Source: JBBDIK01 sp040880465 (GTDB lineage Bacteria; Actinomycetota; UBA4738; JBBDHU01). From it: DNA of 64,000 nt. Positions within the stretch are counted from its first letter, which is position 1, and each line of letters opens with the position of its first letter. Shown piece by piece: positions 7,975 through 16,462 of the stretch. Below the pieces are notes generated by a model, which was not told the DNA's origin, ran no database searches, and saw only the letters and a list, made by a program, of their open reading frames with translations. The stretch covers positions 1 to 64,000 of the forward strand of contig JBBDIK010000008.1 of NCBI GenBank assembly GCA_040880465.1. Reading direction: 5' to 3'. Both the position numbers and the translations under genes were made by a program.

Positions 7975-8481
7975 ATGCGCACGCGCCTCCCAACGATTCT
8001 GCTCGCGCTCGCGATGACCGCAGCGGTTGTCGTCACCATGGCTATCCCGGCTTCAGCCGGAACGATCACGTCATCCTTCGCGGCCGGGGTCTTGACGGTG
8101 AACGGCACGTCGGGCGATGACTCGATCCACGTCGACTGCGTCGGCAACAATGTGGTGATCAACACATTCAACCCCGACACCGGCGCCGTCCTGTGCAGCG
8201 ATGTGGTCAGTATCAAGATCTCCGCTGCGGGCGGAAACGATCTGGTCAGCATCTTCTTCGATGACGTCTCCGCACCGAGTCTCGACAGCATCACCGTCAA
8301 TGGTGGCGTTGGCTCAGACACAATCAACGGCGGCAAGTTCGGTGACACGCTCAAGGGTGGAAGAGGGATGGACTTCCTCATGGGAAATGACGGTAACGAC
8401 ATCTTGAACGGCGGGACGGGTGTCGACGGCTGCAACGGCGGCCCCGGGGTGGACATCAGAAGGAACTGCGAGAAGCACTAG
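7975..8481 (+). CDS. Secreted RTX-like calcium-binding protein
   Basis: This 168-residue protein starts with a signal peptide ending near PASAG (about residue 29). The mature part is a repetitive beta-rich protein with N-G-T-S-G-D-D-S, INGGKFGDTLKGGRG and GNDGNDILNGGTGVDGCNGGPGVD repeats, as in haemolysin-type calcium-binding modules. Two cysteines near the C terminus could form a disulfide. The GTGAGG ribosome-binding site supports the ATG. It has no enzyme domain; a structural or surface role is likely but unproven. Confidence 0.75.
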   Translation: MRTRLPTILLALAMTAAVVVTMAIPASAGTITSSFAAGVLTVNGTSGDDSIHVDCVGNNVVINTFNPDTGAVLCSDVVSIKISAAGGNDLVSIFFDDVSAPSLDSITVNGGVGSDTINGGKFGDTLKGGRGMDFLMGNDGNDILNGGTGVDGCNGGPGVDIRRNCEKH

Positions 8482-8548
8482 GGAGTACCCGAATAGAGCT
8501 GGGCCACCGTCTGTCGTGGGACTATGCTTGGGACCTGGAGGTGGTTCC

Positions 8549-9841
8549 ATGCGCCCGGACCTCCGAGCGTCCGCATCCCTGTTCGCCGTGCTCTTGTTCC
8601 TGTCACTGCCGGCGCTACTGCCGGTAGCAGCCACAGCGGCGCCTGCGTCCGGCCGCCGAGCAGTCATCGTTGTGCTCGAAGATGGAGCAGGTGACCCAGG
8701 GGACGTGGCGGCCCAGCACGGCCGCGCGTACGGGCTCGAGGTCGGACCCGTCTACCGCTCCGTGTTCGGAGGGTACGCGGCATCTGTTCCAACTGCGCGA
8801 CTCGACGCACTCCGTGCCGACGCCAGTGTGCTGATGGTCGCTCCGGACGAGCCGGTTTCGATCGCGAAACGGATCCGGCGCCTGTCGACACAGGTGCTCC
8901 CCACGGGCGTGAACCGCATCAACGCGGACAGCACGGCGAACCGCGGCTACGGGGTCGACGTGGCGGTCCTGGACACAGGGATCGACTCGGATCACCCCGA
9001 TCTCGCGCCGAACCTGGCCGGGGGCGTCAACTGCTCGTCGGGGACCACGTTCGAGGACGGGAACGGACACGGGACGCATGTCGCCGGCACGATCGCGGCG
9101 CGCGCGAACCGTTTCGGCGTGGTCGGCGTGGCCCCACTGGCGAACCTGTGGGCGGTCCGGGTCCTCAACAACGCCGGGTCCGGCTCGACATCCTCGGTCG
9201 TGTGCGGCATCGACTTCGTTGACTCGCTTTCCCCCGCACACGGTGGTCCGATCACCGTCGCCAACATGAGTCTCGGAGGTTCGGGGTCGGATGACGGTGC
9301 GTGCGGTACGTCCAACGGCGATCCGATGCACGCGGCGATCTGTGCGGCGACGGCGGATGGGGTCACGTTCGTCGTGGCGGCGGGAAACGACGGGGTGAAC
9401 CTCGCCGGATCGGTCCCGGCGGCCTACGACGAGGTCGTCACCGTCACGGCGTTGGCCGATTCCGACGGCAGATCGTGCGGTCTGGGCTCCCCGACGGGGT
9501 ACGGAGTGGACGACACGTTCGCCTCCTTCTCGAACACGGGAAGCGGGGCCGACCTGGACCACGTGGTGGCCGCGCCCGGCGTGGGGATCTACTCCACGTA
9601 CAAGAACGCCGGCTATGCCTCGTTGTCCGGAACGAGCATGGCGACGCCGCACGTCGCCGGGGCGGCCGCCCTCTATATCGCAGGTCATCCCGGGGCCGGT
9701 GCGTCCGAGGTTCTCGCGTCGTTGCGAACGACCGGGGAACTCCCTGGTGTGGACATGAACGGCGAATGCAGCGGAGGCGCTTCCCACACCGATGCACCTG
9801 GGCAGCATCCCGAGCCCGTCGTCCGCGCCGAGGCGTTCTAG
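8549..9841 (+). CDS. Secreted subtilisin-like serine protease (S8 family)
   Basis: This 430-residue preproprotease has a signal peptide (about 1-31), an inhibitor-I9-like propeptide (about 36-103) and a peptidase S8 domain (about 115-400). The catalytic triad is complete: Asp142 in VLDTGIDSDHPD, His174 in GNGHGTHVAG and Ser363 in SGTSMATPHVAG, with oxyanion-hole Asn280 in AAGND. The ATG at 8549 was chosen because it follows GGAGG and starts a proper signal peptide; longer frames lack both. It is secreted and probably degrades extracellular protein. Monocistronic as far as can be seen. Confidence 0.92.
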   Translation: MRPDLRASASLFAVLLFLSLPALLPVAATAAPASGRRAVIVVLEDGAGDPGDVAAQHGRAYGLEVGPVYRSVFGGYAASVPTARLDALRADASVLMVAPDEPVSIAKRIRRLSTQVLPTGVNRINADSTANRGYGVDVAVLDTGIDSDHPDLAPNLAGGVNCSSGTTFEDGNGHGTHVAGTIAARANRFGVVGVAPLANLWAVRVLNNAGSGSTSSVVCGIDFVDSLSPAHGGPITVANMSLGGSGSDDGACGTSNGDPMHAAICAATADGVTFVVAAGNDGVNLAGSVPAAYDEVVTVTALADSDGRSCGLGSPTGYGVDDTFASFSNTGSGADLDHVVAAPGVGIYSTYKNAGYASLSGTSMATPHVAGAAALYIAGHPGAGASEVLASLRTTGELPGVDMNGECSGGASHTDAPGQHPEPVVRAEAF

Positions 9842-9980
9842 TTCCTCGCATCGAACCGCCCTCAGATGGGCAACATCACGTACAGATGGTCCGAATCATC
9901 CCGAACTCCCCCATAGATGTCCCCTGCTTGTCGCGCGCAGGCTCCGAAAGACACCAGGGGTGGGGTGCCGTCCTCCGACC

Positions 9981-10280
9981 CTAGAACTTCCCCCAGGGGC
10001 CGTGCACCCAGTCGCCGTCGTACCACACGGGATCCGCGTCCATGAGAACCCGGTACTCCTGATACCGCTTGTCCTGCTCGGGGTCCTTCGCGTTCTTCCA
10101 GTAGGACTCCGCATCCTCGAACCAGACGACCATGATCATCGTGTCGTCGTGGTTCTCCGGGAACATGATCTCGACCCCCCGGTAGCCGGGCACCTTGATG
10201 TCCCCGTACTTCTCTAAGACCGCAGTGATCGCCTCGCGATTCTCGGCCTTCACCTTGCACATCCCAACCGTTCCGAACAT
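9981..10280 (-). CDS. Small ABM-fold (dimeric alpha-beta barrel) protein
   Basis: This 99-residue protein matches the size and pattern of the antibiotic biosynthesis monooxygenase (ABM) fold. It opens with GTVGMCKVKAENREAITAVLEKY, has a central IMVVWFEDAESYWKNAKDP and ends in Trp/Tyr-rich sequence. Members include quinol monooxygenases, haem-degrading proteins and many of unknown role. There is no operon context, so the substrate is unknown. GAGAGGAG upstream of the ATG is a good ribosome-binding site. Confidence 0.65.
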   Translation of the reverse strand: MFGTVGMCKVKAENREAITAVLEKYGDIKVPGYRGVEIMFPENHDDTMIMVVWFEDAESYWKNAKDPEQDKRYQEYRVLMDADPVWYDGDWVHGPWGKF

Positions 10281-10326
10281 GGGCCACTCCTCTCTTCCTG
10301 CGGACGCTTCCGGTCCCGCGGCCTCC

Positions 10327-11292
10327 CTACGCCGTCAGCACCGCCGTGAAATCGTAGTCCTGGTGGAATCCGGGACACGTCAACGTCGTGATGATCGTCG
10401 GGCTCGTTCGAACCTTCTTCTGGAACGCGTTCCGGCTGATGCGCAGGTTGATCTCGATCCGGGTCGCCATCCACTCGTCACCGATCAGCCCGGCGTCGAC
10501 CGGGCGGAAGGCGATATCCACCTTGAGCGGCGCTTGAACATGCACACCCCCGTCGGCACAGGTGTCGCGGATCGTTGAACGCCCGCGATAGTTGCCCCCC
10601 ACCCCCGTATAGGGGATCTGAAACTGCGCGCCACTCTGCGCCGAGCCACCGCACGGACCAGACCCACACTGGGCCTTGAACGTGATGTCGTACTTGGGAC
10701 CATCGTAGAAGCCATCGACCCGTGCCTTCGATATGGGCGGAAGGTTCACGGCGGTCGGGCTCGGAAGGGTCGGTGAGGCGATGCTCGGCGGTAGGGACGG
10801 CAAGATCGGGGAGGGGACGGGAACCGGTGACAGCGGTGCACGCTCGTCGCCTCCACCGAGCACGACGATGAGGAGGACGATCACGATCGCCACGCCGACG
10901 CCGCCCCCCACCAGGACCAGCGGGTTCTTGAAGGCTGCGAGTTGGCCGCGGGTTCCGGAGGGGGTTCCGGGCGTGGGAACGGCCGGTGGGGCTGCAGGCG
11001 CGACCACCGGCGCGAGCGTGATGAGCGTTGACCCGATCCGGACTTCGTCGCCAGCCTTCAGCGCGGTCGTGCCGGTGATCCGCTCCCCGTTCACCGTCGT
11101 CCCGGCAGGTGAGCCGAGATCCTGGACCGTCGGCGCACCGGAGGGGTCGGGGTGGAAGAACGCATGCCGCTCGGCGACGCCCGGCTCTGGCAGGGCCAGG
11201 TCGACACCGGATGCGCTGCCGACGAGGATCCCGCTTTCGCCTACGTCAAGAGATCTCGTTTCTCCCGACGGCAACACCACGTTGATCCGCAT
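10327..11292 (-). CDS. FHA-domain membrane protein
   Basis: The 321-residue product begins with a forkhead-associated domain (about 1-90). It has the phosphothreonine-binding pattern GSASGVDLALPEPGVAERHAFF and the closing LGSPAGTTVNGERI. A Pro/Ala linker and one membrane segment (about 115-140, VLVGGGVGVAIVIVLLIVVLGG) follow, then a Pro-rich linker and an extracytoplasmic domain with four to five cysteines that I do not recognise. ATG 11292 was chosen over an upstream in-frame start because GGGGAG lies correctly before it. It may couple Ser/Thr-kinase signalling to an outer-face domain. Confidence 0.75.
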   Translation of the reverse strand: MRINVVLPSGETRSLDVGESGILVGSASGVDLALPEPGVAERHAFFHPDPSGAPTVQDLGSPAGTTVNGERITGTTALKAGDEVRIGSTLITLAPVVAPAAPPAVPTPGTPSGTRGQLAAFKNPLVLVGGGVGVAIVIVLLIVVLGGGDERAPLSPVPVPSPILPSLPPSIASPTLPSPTAVNLPPISKARVDGFYDGPKYDITFKAQCGSGPCGGSAQSGAQFQIPYTGVGGNYRGRSTIRDTCADGGVHVQAPLKVDIAFRPVDAGLIGDEWMATRIEINLRISRNAFQKKVRTSPTIITTLTCPGFHQDYDFTAVLTA

Positions 11293-11394
11293 ATCCGTCT
11301 CCCCGGTCTGGACCCGGGGGCCCTCCCGCTGGTACGGGTCGCGATTATCGCTCCCCCGCACCGCGGCCGCAAGACGAGCGCCGGTCTCCCGAGA

Positions 11395-11508
11395 TCAGCC
11401 GGGCTTCCGGCCGATCGCTCGACCCCATGCGAACGCCGCGAAGACATCGGGAGCTTCTGACCAGGCGAGCCGCGCGCGCTCCAGCTCATCGACCGCCTGG
11501 TCAGCCAT
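11395..11508 (-). CDS. Possible 37-residue protein
   Basis: In the 253-base gap between two minus-strand genes a short frame reads MADQAVDELERARLAWSEAP then DVFAAFAWGRAIGRKPG. Its composition looks like a coding amphipathic helix. It could also be the end of a lost gene or be read from a GTG 15 bases upstream. No clear ribosome-binding site is present. Confidence 0.25.
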   Translation of the reverse strand: MADQAVDELERARLAWSEAPDVFAAFAWGRAIGRKPG

Positions 11509-11545
11509 GCCGCACTTCGCCACACGATCCCGTCGGGGCCACAGG

Positions 11546-13108
11546 CTACTTGACGACGAAGTCGCTCTCAGCCGCGACCTTGTAACCGTCGTCCAGCAGA
11601 AGGCGCACGGTATAGGGACCGGGCTCGAGCGGCCACGGACCGGGTGAGCTCGCATCGATCCGTCCCTCACCGGCGACGGTGGCCTTCGTGTAGCGCCACT
11701 GCAGGTACTGCCCCGGCTTGTCGCCCCGATGGAAGATACCGATCCAGTCCCAACGGTTCGCAGGTGCGCCGTACCACTCGACCATGATGGGTTCACCCGG
11801 CCGATACGACGGCTTGGCCGCTGCGACGGTCGGGCCCGCGCCCGGTTCCTGGAACCAGACCGGGGTGGACGCGAGCTCGGCGCCGGCCGGATCGACGAGC
11901 ACGACCTCGTGGGCGGCAGCTGGCTGCTCAGAGATGTCGAAGGTCACCGTACCGCTCGGAGGTGAGCCATCACCGGTGCCCATCTCCAGCACCGCGGCTG
12001 CCGGGTCGCCGCCTTCCTCGACGATGACGACGCGCTCGCCGTCCTCACCGGGCGCTTGGAACGTCACCGCGAGCGGCGTGTCAACGTCCACCAGTGAGTC
12101 GGCGACGGCGACGAGGTTCGGGGGCGGCGGCACGTCGGTCAGGTCCACGTCGAAGGTCGAGACCAGCGCACGATGATCGGTTGGCCACGGATGGACGGTT
12201 TCGTCGGCGGGCCCGCCGGACTCGCCCATCACGAAGCTGTCGACGGTGGTCACCGGCCCCGCCGCGAAGATCATGTCGATCCGGTCCTCCAGGGTCTCCC
12301 CCTTCACCGGATTCCAGCCCTTGACCTTGGGACGCCAGGCAGGCCAGGTCAGGCCGGGGTTCGCCACGGGGTCGGGGTAGATGGCGCGGTACGAATCGGT
12401 GAACCCGGCATCTTCGACGATGTGGGTGACCGGCCAATCGACGGCGAACTTGATCTGCGGACGCTCGCCGACCATCTCCTCAGGCCAGTCGCGGTGCGAC
12501 GGGGTGTTGAAGTCCCCGACGATGAAGGAAGGGAACCCGTCGTCCGCCAGCCCGCCCATCGTCTCGACGATCGGTGTGATCTCGGGGATGCGGTGCTTCT
12601 TCTCACCCGCGTAGACCTCCTGCAGGTTCGCGCCCTTGCGCGCGATGATGTTCGGCCCGTAGGGCGAGGACGTCAAGTGGATGTTCGAGATCGCGACCGT
12701 TTTGCCCGGTGCGAGTTCGGCGAACGCGTAGCTCGGGTCACCGTCCGGCGGCGCGTACAACGGAACCTGGGAGACGAGCTGGAGGCGCTCGTCGGTGTAC
12801 TCCCACCCCAGCGCCTCGGCGATCTTCGGGATCTTCCCGAAGGCCTCCTCGACCGCGACAACCTGCGCCCCCGACTGTCGGATCGCCTCCGGAACGCTGT
12901 CGAAGTCCACGAGTCCGCCGCCGTACTCGATGTTGAACTCCATCAGGGTGAAGGGGACGGTCCCCGTGGCGGGCGCCTGCTCGCCGACAGCCGGGTTGCC
13001 CGCCGAAGAACCGCCGCCCCCGCTCGGGGTGCGCGTGCACGCGGCGGCCGACAGCGCAACGGCAAGCAGAACGGCAAGGGGCGCCCGGCGTCTGGTGACG
13101 GCCATCAT
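11546..13108 (-). CDS. Secreted endonuclease/exonuclease/phosphatase-fold lipoprotein
   Basis: The 520-residue lipoprotein has a signal peptide with lipobox AAAC (Cys24). An EEP-fold domain (about 50-325) shows MEFNIEYGG, VVAVEEAFG, VAISNIHLTSS, FIVGDFNTPSHRDW and the final PTDHRALVSTF, so the metal-binding Asn/Glu and the His/Asp catalytic residues are present. A second, beta-rich domain (about 330-520) may bind substrate. The family includes nucleases, sphingomyelinases and phosphoinositide phosphatases, so the extracellular substrate cannot be named. The gene lies upstream of the FHA gene on the same strand, 253 bases away. Confidence 0.75.
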   Translation of the reverse strand: MMAVTRRRAPLAVLLAVALSAAACTRTPSGGGGSSAGNPAVGEQAPATGTVPFTLMEFNIEYGGGLVDFDSVPEAIRQSGAQVVAVEEAFGKIPKIAEALGWEYTDERLQLVSQVPLYAPPDGDPSYAFAELAPGKTVAISNIHLTSSPYGPNIIARKGANLQEVYAGEKKHRIPEITPIVETMGGLADDGFPSFIVGDFNTPSHRDWPEEMVGERPQIKFAVDWPVTHIVEDAGFTDSYRAIYPDPVANPGLTWPAWRPKVKGWNPVKGETLEDRIDMIFAAGPVTTVDSFVMGESGGPADETVHPWPTDHRALVSTFDVDLTDVPPPPNLVAVADSLVDVDTPLAVTFQAPGEDGERVVIVEEGGDPAAAVLEMGTGDGSPPSGTVTFDISEQPAAAHEVVLVDPAGAELASTPVWFQEPGAGPTVAAAKPSYRPGEPIMVEWYGAPANRWDWIGIFHRGDKPGQYLQWRYTKATVAGEGRIDASSPGPWPLEPGPYTVRLLLDDGYKVAAESDFVVK

Positions 13109-13166
13109 GGTCGCCGCAGCCTACCTCGACCCGACCCCGCGGAGGAAGTCACGTTCCGACCAGCGG

Positions 13167-13316
13167 TCAGGTCGAGGCGGAAGGACGATCGACGGACCCC
13201 GCGGAGGGTGCGGGTTCCTGGCTCGGCGGCTCAGCGGTATCAGGCAGAAGGTCCTCGGGAACCGGCTCGGAGGTCGGCTCGATCGTGACCACTCGCGTCG
13301 GCTTCCCGACGTTCAT
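13167..13316 (-). CDS. Small Pro/Glu-rich actinobacterial protein (49 residues)
   Basis: The ATG overlaps the stop of the upstream 211-residue gene (ATGA), and the frame reads MNVGKPTRVVTIEPTSEPVP then a Pro/Glu/Ser-rich tail to a TGA at 13167-13169. Short proteins with a V-x-x-P-T-R-x-V-x-V/I-E-P beginning and an acidic, proline-rich tail are common in Actinomycetota, and to my recollection lie next to relatives of the upstream gene. It is probably translationally coupled to it. Function unknown. Confidence 0.65.
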   Translation of the reverse strand: MNVGKPTRVVTIEPTSEPVPEDLLPDTAEPPSQEPAPSAGSVDRPSAST

Positions 13317-13948
13317 CGGGCCATCGCCCCCCAGCCCCACCACAGCGACTCATCGAACGCGGGCTCGGGACTGCGTATCAGCCCACCGGCCAACGGCTCC
13401 GGCGCCAGCCGGTCCACCCGATATCGGTTGAGCAAGGTCTGCAGTATCGGCTCTACGGGCTCGCCCTTGAACCCCCGATGGTGGGAGCACAAAGGGCCGT
13501 AGGGAGAATCACGCAGGACGACCTCCGCGGGGACCGCCCGGCGTTCCTCGAGACAGCGCATGCAGAAGAATCCGAGCCGCTGCGGGTAGGCGAACTCGGC
13601 GCGATATCCCGCGCAGTGAACGACGACCTGTCCCCAGAGCGCGACCTGCCCGACGACGACGAACCCGGCGGCTGGCAACCCGTACGGCGGAGGCATCGGC
13701 TCGGCGAAGCCATAGATCCCGCATCGGCATCCCTCCGTCGGCGCCGCGTGCGCGGTGATCCGGCAGGCCGCTCGCATGCGTTTCCCAGCCGGCCACGTTT
13801 CCGTCTCGGTGATCGCTCGAAGTTCCGGCGTCTTGCGCCGGAACGACACGCGCCAGACGCGCCAGCCGGTGAGGGGTTCGCTCCCCCCGAAGGAACCGGC
13901 GTCGGGGACCGCGGTTTCGAGCACACGACCCGTGTCGATGGTACCCAC
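13313..13948 (-). CDS. Conserved uncharacterised actinobacterial protein
   Basis: The 211-residue product carries GWRVWRVS, then CRITAHAAPTEGCRCGIYGF, VVGQVALWGQVVVHCAGYRAEFAYPQR and FFCMRCLEERRA. The cysteine-rich centre and the A-L-W-G-x-V-V block recur in hypothetical proteins of many actinobacteria. The start was placed at GTG 13948, where GGAGG sits seven bases upstream. The open frame runs much further up, but without coding character. It overlaps the 49-residue gene by four bases. A metal site made from the CxC and CxxC pairs is possible. No function is known to me. Confidence 0.6.
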   Translation of the reverse strand: MGTIDTGRVLETAVPDAGSFGGSEPLTGWRVWRVSFRRKTPELRAITETETWPAGKRMRAACRITAHAAPTEGCRCGIYGFAEPMPPPYGLPAAGFVVVGQVALWGQVVVHCAGYRAEFAYPQRLGFFCMRCLEERRAVPAEVVLRDSPYGPLCSHHRGFKGEPVEPILQTLLNRYRVDRLAPEPLAGGLIRSPEPAFDESLWWGWGAMAR

Positions 13949-14032
13949 GCTCACCCCTCCACCGTACGCCCGAACGCCCGAACGCGCGAGGGGCCAGTGG
14001 ACCGATGTGCCGCCCCAGCCTGGGCCGCTGCC

Positions 14033-14061
14033 TTGCAGGTCGGGGTGCGACGCGTGATACT
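14033..14061 (+). promoter_or_regulatory. Putative promoter of the PotD-like gene
   Basis: TTGCAG (14033-14038) and GATACT (14056-14061) are separated by 17 bases, matching a primary-sigma promoter spacing. They lie 26 bases before the first possible ATG of the following gene. Confidence 0.45.
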
Positions 14062-14087
14062 CAGGGCTCCACCGGAGGGAGGCCCAC

Positions 14088-15458
14088 ATGACCATGCACC
14101 CGAGGGAAGGCGGCCGCAAGCGCCCGTTCGGACTCGGAGGCACGCCGATGGACCGGCGAGCGTTCCTGCGTACCACCGGCCTGACCGCGGCGAGCATCCC
14201 GCTCGCGAGCGCGATCCTGGCAGCCTGCACGGACCCAACCAAGCAGGGGAAGGTGGACGAGTCGGTCCTGAACCCAGCCCGGCCGGACAACCCTGTCACC
14301 CTCCCGGTGAACCAGGCCGACATGATCGCCGATGGGCTCAAGCCCGAAGCCGGCCCCCTCGAGCTGTACAACTGGGAGGACTACATCAATCCACGCATCA
14401 TCGGGCTGTTCGAGGAACAGTACGGCGTGAAGGTGAACCGCAACACGTTCAATACCGAGCAGGAAGCACTGGGCACGCTCACCGCGACCGACACCCCGTA
14501 CGACGTCTACTTCCCGTCGCCGAACGTCCTCGCGCGGCTCGCCTCGAGCGGCCTCCTTCGCCCGCTCAACAAGAGCTACCTCCCGAACCTGACGAACACG
14601 TGGGAGGTGTACCACGGCACCACGCCCCAGACGCCGTTCTACGACGTGGGCGCGCTCTACACCGTGCCGTACACCGTCTACACGACCGGCATCGGCTGGC
14701 GGATCGACCAGCCTCGCGGCTCAGCCATCGCAGGCCCCGGCGAGGACGTCATCCCGTCGATGTCGAACCCGTACGAGATCCTCTGGGACTCCGCATACAA
14801 GGGGAAGGTCCACATCCTCGACGACTACAAGGAAGCGATCGGGATGACGCTCCTCAAGAACGGCATCTACGACGTCAACACCGACGACGAGAGCACGCGG
14901 GCCGCGAACCTCGAGACCGCCCGGGCGGATCTCATCGAGATGGTGAACAACGTCGACGTCAAGGCCGACATCACCGACTACACGGACCTCCCCGAAGGCG
15001 CATCCCTGATCCACCAGGGCTGGTCCGGGGACTTCGTCTCGGTCCAGTACTACTTCCCCGACTACCAGGTGGATAAGGACGTCATCCGCTACTGGGCGCC
15101 GTCGGAGAACATGATGATCGGCAACGACATGATGGCGGTGGTCAGCAGCGGGAAGAACCCGGTGCTGGCGCACCATTTCCTGAACTTCATGCTGGACTTC
15201 GACGCCAACGACAACAGCGGGAACTCGATCGTGAACTTCCAGTGGCTCGGTTACCTGCCACCGATGGCGGGGCTGAACAAGGACGACCTCATCAAGGGCC
15301 GCGGCGCGTGGCAGACCGGTCGCGTCGTTCAGCCGAGCCTGGAGACCTGCCTCCCGACCGAGGAAGACTTCACGAAGGGTCAGATCCTCTGCGAACTCAC
15401 GCCCGAGATCGACCGGGAGTGGCAGGACGTCTGGGACGCGTTCAAGGCCCAGGGATAG
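14088..15458 (+). CDS. Orphan spermidine/putrescine-type ABC substrate-binding lipoprotein
   Basis: This protein (456 residues from the first ATG) resembles PotD-type periplasmic binding proteins: PLELYNWEDYINPRIIGLFEEQYGVKV, DVYFPSPNVLARLASSGLL and ENMMIGNDMMAVVSSGKNP. A twin-arginine signal (MDRRAFLRTTG, from residue 21) leads to lipobox LAAC, so it is likely a Tat-exported lipoprotein. ATG 14088 and ATG 14148 both have good ribosome-binding sites; the second gives a more typical signal length. No permease or ATPase gene is adjacent, so it must work with components encoded elsewhere or act as a sensor. The ligand is unproven. Confidence 0.8.
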   Translation: MTMHPREGGRKRPFGLGGTPMDRRAFLRTTGLTAASIPLASAILAACTDPTKQGKVDESVLNPARPDNPVTLPVNQADMIADGLKPEAGPLELYNWEDYINPRIIGLFEEQYGVKVNRNTFNTEQEALGTLTATDTPYDVYFPSPNVLARLASSGLLRPLNKSYLPNLTNTWEVYHGTTPQTPFYDVGALYTVPYTVYTTGIGWRIDQPRGSAIAGPGEDVIPSMSNPYEILWDSAYKGKVHILDDYKEAIGMTLLKNGIYDVNTDDESTRAANLETARADLIEMVNNVDVKADITDYTDLPEGASLIHQGWSGDFVSVQYYFPDYQVDKDVIRYWAPSENMMIGNDMMAVVSSGKNPVLAHHFLNFMLDFDANDNSGNSIVNFQWLGYLPPMAGLNKDDLIKGRGAWQTGRVVQPSLETCLPTEEDFTKGQILCELTPEIDREWQDVWDAFKAQG

Positions 15459-15501
15459 CCGCCAGCAGCGAACCGGAGGCGAACGGCCCCGGGCTGCGCC
15501 G

Positions 15502-16461
15502 CTACGCCCGGCGCTTCGCGATCTCCTCGGTGAGGTGAGGGATGATCGAGAACAGGTCGCCGACGATGCCGAGGTCGGCGAGCTGGAAGATCGGCGCATC
15601 CGCGTCCTTGTTGATCGCGACGATGCGCTTGGACCCCTTCATACCGACCGCGTGCTGGATCGCGCCGCTGATGCCGACGGCGATGTAGACCTCCGGCTTG
15701 ACCGTCTTCCCCGTCTGGCCGATCTGGTAGCTGTACGGCACCCAGCCCGCGTCGACGGCGGCGCGGCTGGCCCCGACCGCCGCGTCCCCGATCGCGCCGG
15801 CGAGTTCGTCGAGAAGCTTGAAGTTGCTGGGCTCCTTGAGTCCGCGACCACCGGCGAGCACCACCTTCGCATCCTCGAGCTTGGGACCGGTGGACTCCTC
15901 CTCGTGACGCTCGACACGCGTGACCTTCTTCAGTTCGTCGGGGACGTCGGCCTCGACCACGACGACCCGCGCGGTCCCGCCGGACGGTTCCGCCTGGACG
16001 GACTTCGGCCGCATCAGGACGAGCTTCGGCTCGAATCCGCCGAGTTCCACGGCAACGACCTTGGTCCCGCCCTGGATCTCGGTCGACGCCTCATCGGGCC
16101 CGGCGACATCCGTGGCGTTGCTCATCAGCGTCGACCGCAACTTCGCCTGGAGACGTCCGGCGACATCGCGCGAGTCGTAGGAGGTGGCGAACAGGATGAG
16201 GTCCGGAAGGTGGTCGGCGACCAAGCCCGTAAGGACGTGTGCCGCCGGCTGTCCCGGGTGCTCGTCGAAGACGGCATCGTCACTCGCGTACACCGTCTGG
16301 GCTCCGTACTCGCCGAGACCCGCGGCGGAAGCCGTCGATCCTGGGCCGAGGGCGACCGCGGCAACCTCGTCGCCGATCGTGCGGGCCTTCGTGAGGAGCT
16401 CCAGCGCCGCTGGGCTGGCGCCGGTCGGCGAGACGTCCGCGTAGACCCATACCTTGGTCAC
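15502..16461 (-). CDS. etfA: Electron transfer flavoprotein alpha subunit
   Basis: This 319-residue FAD-binding subunit passes electrons from dehydrogenases (for example acyl-CoA dehydrogenases) towards quinone. The C-terminal FAD domain is clear: GGRGLKEPSNFKLLDELAGA, SYQIGQTGKTVKPEVYIAVG, ISGAIQHAVGM and INKDADAPIFQLADLGIVGD. It starts with GTG one base after the etfB stop, so the two are coupled. Its tail faces the convergent PotD-like gene. Length and motifs are normal for a group I/II EtfA. Confidence 0.93.
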   Translation of the reverse strand: MTKVWVYADVSPTGASPAALELLTKARTIGDEVAAVALGPGSTASAAGLGEYGAQTVYASDDAVFDEHPGQPAAHVLTGLVADHLPDLILFATSYDSRDVAGRLQAKLRSTLMSNATDVAGPDEASTEIQGGTKVVAVELGGFEPKLVLMRPKSVQAEPSGGTARVVVVEADVPDELKKVTRVERHEEESTGPKLEDAKVVLAGGRGLKEPSNFKLLDELAGAIGDAAVGASRAAVDAGWVPYSYQIGQTGKTVKPEVYIAVGISGAIQHAVGMKGSKRIVAINKDADAPIFQLADLGIVGDLFSIIPHLTEEIAKRRA

Positions 16462-16462
16462 G

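Noticed and set aside
8615..9808. 397-codon minus-strand frame opposite the subtilase gene
   Set aside because: Arg/Val-rich, no domains, no ribosome-binding site; the plus strand has a full catalytic triad.
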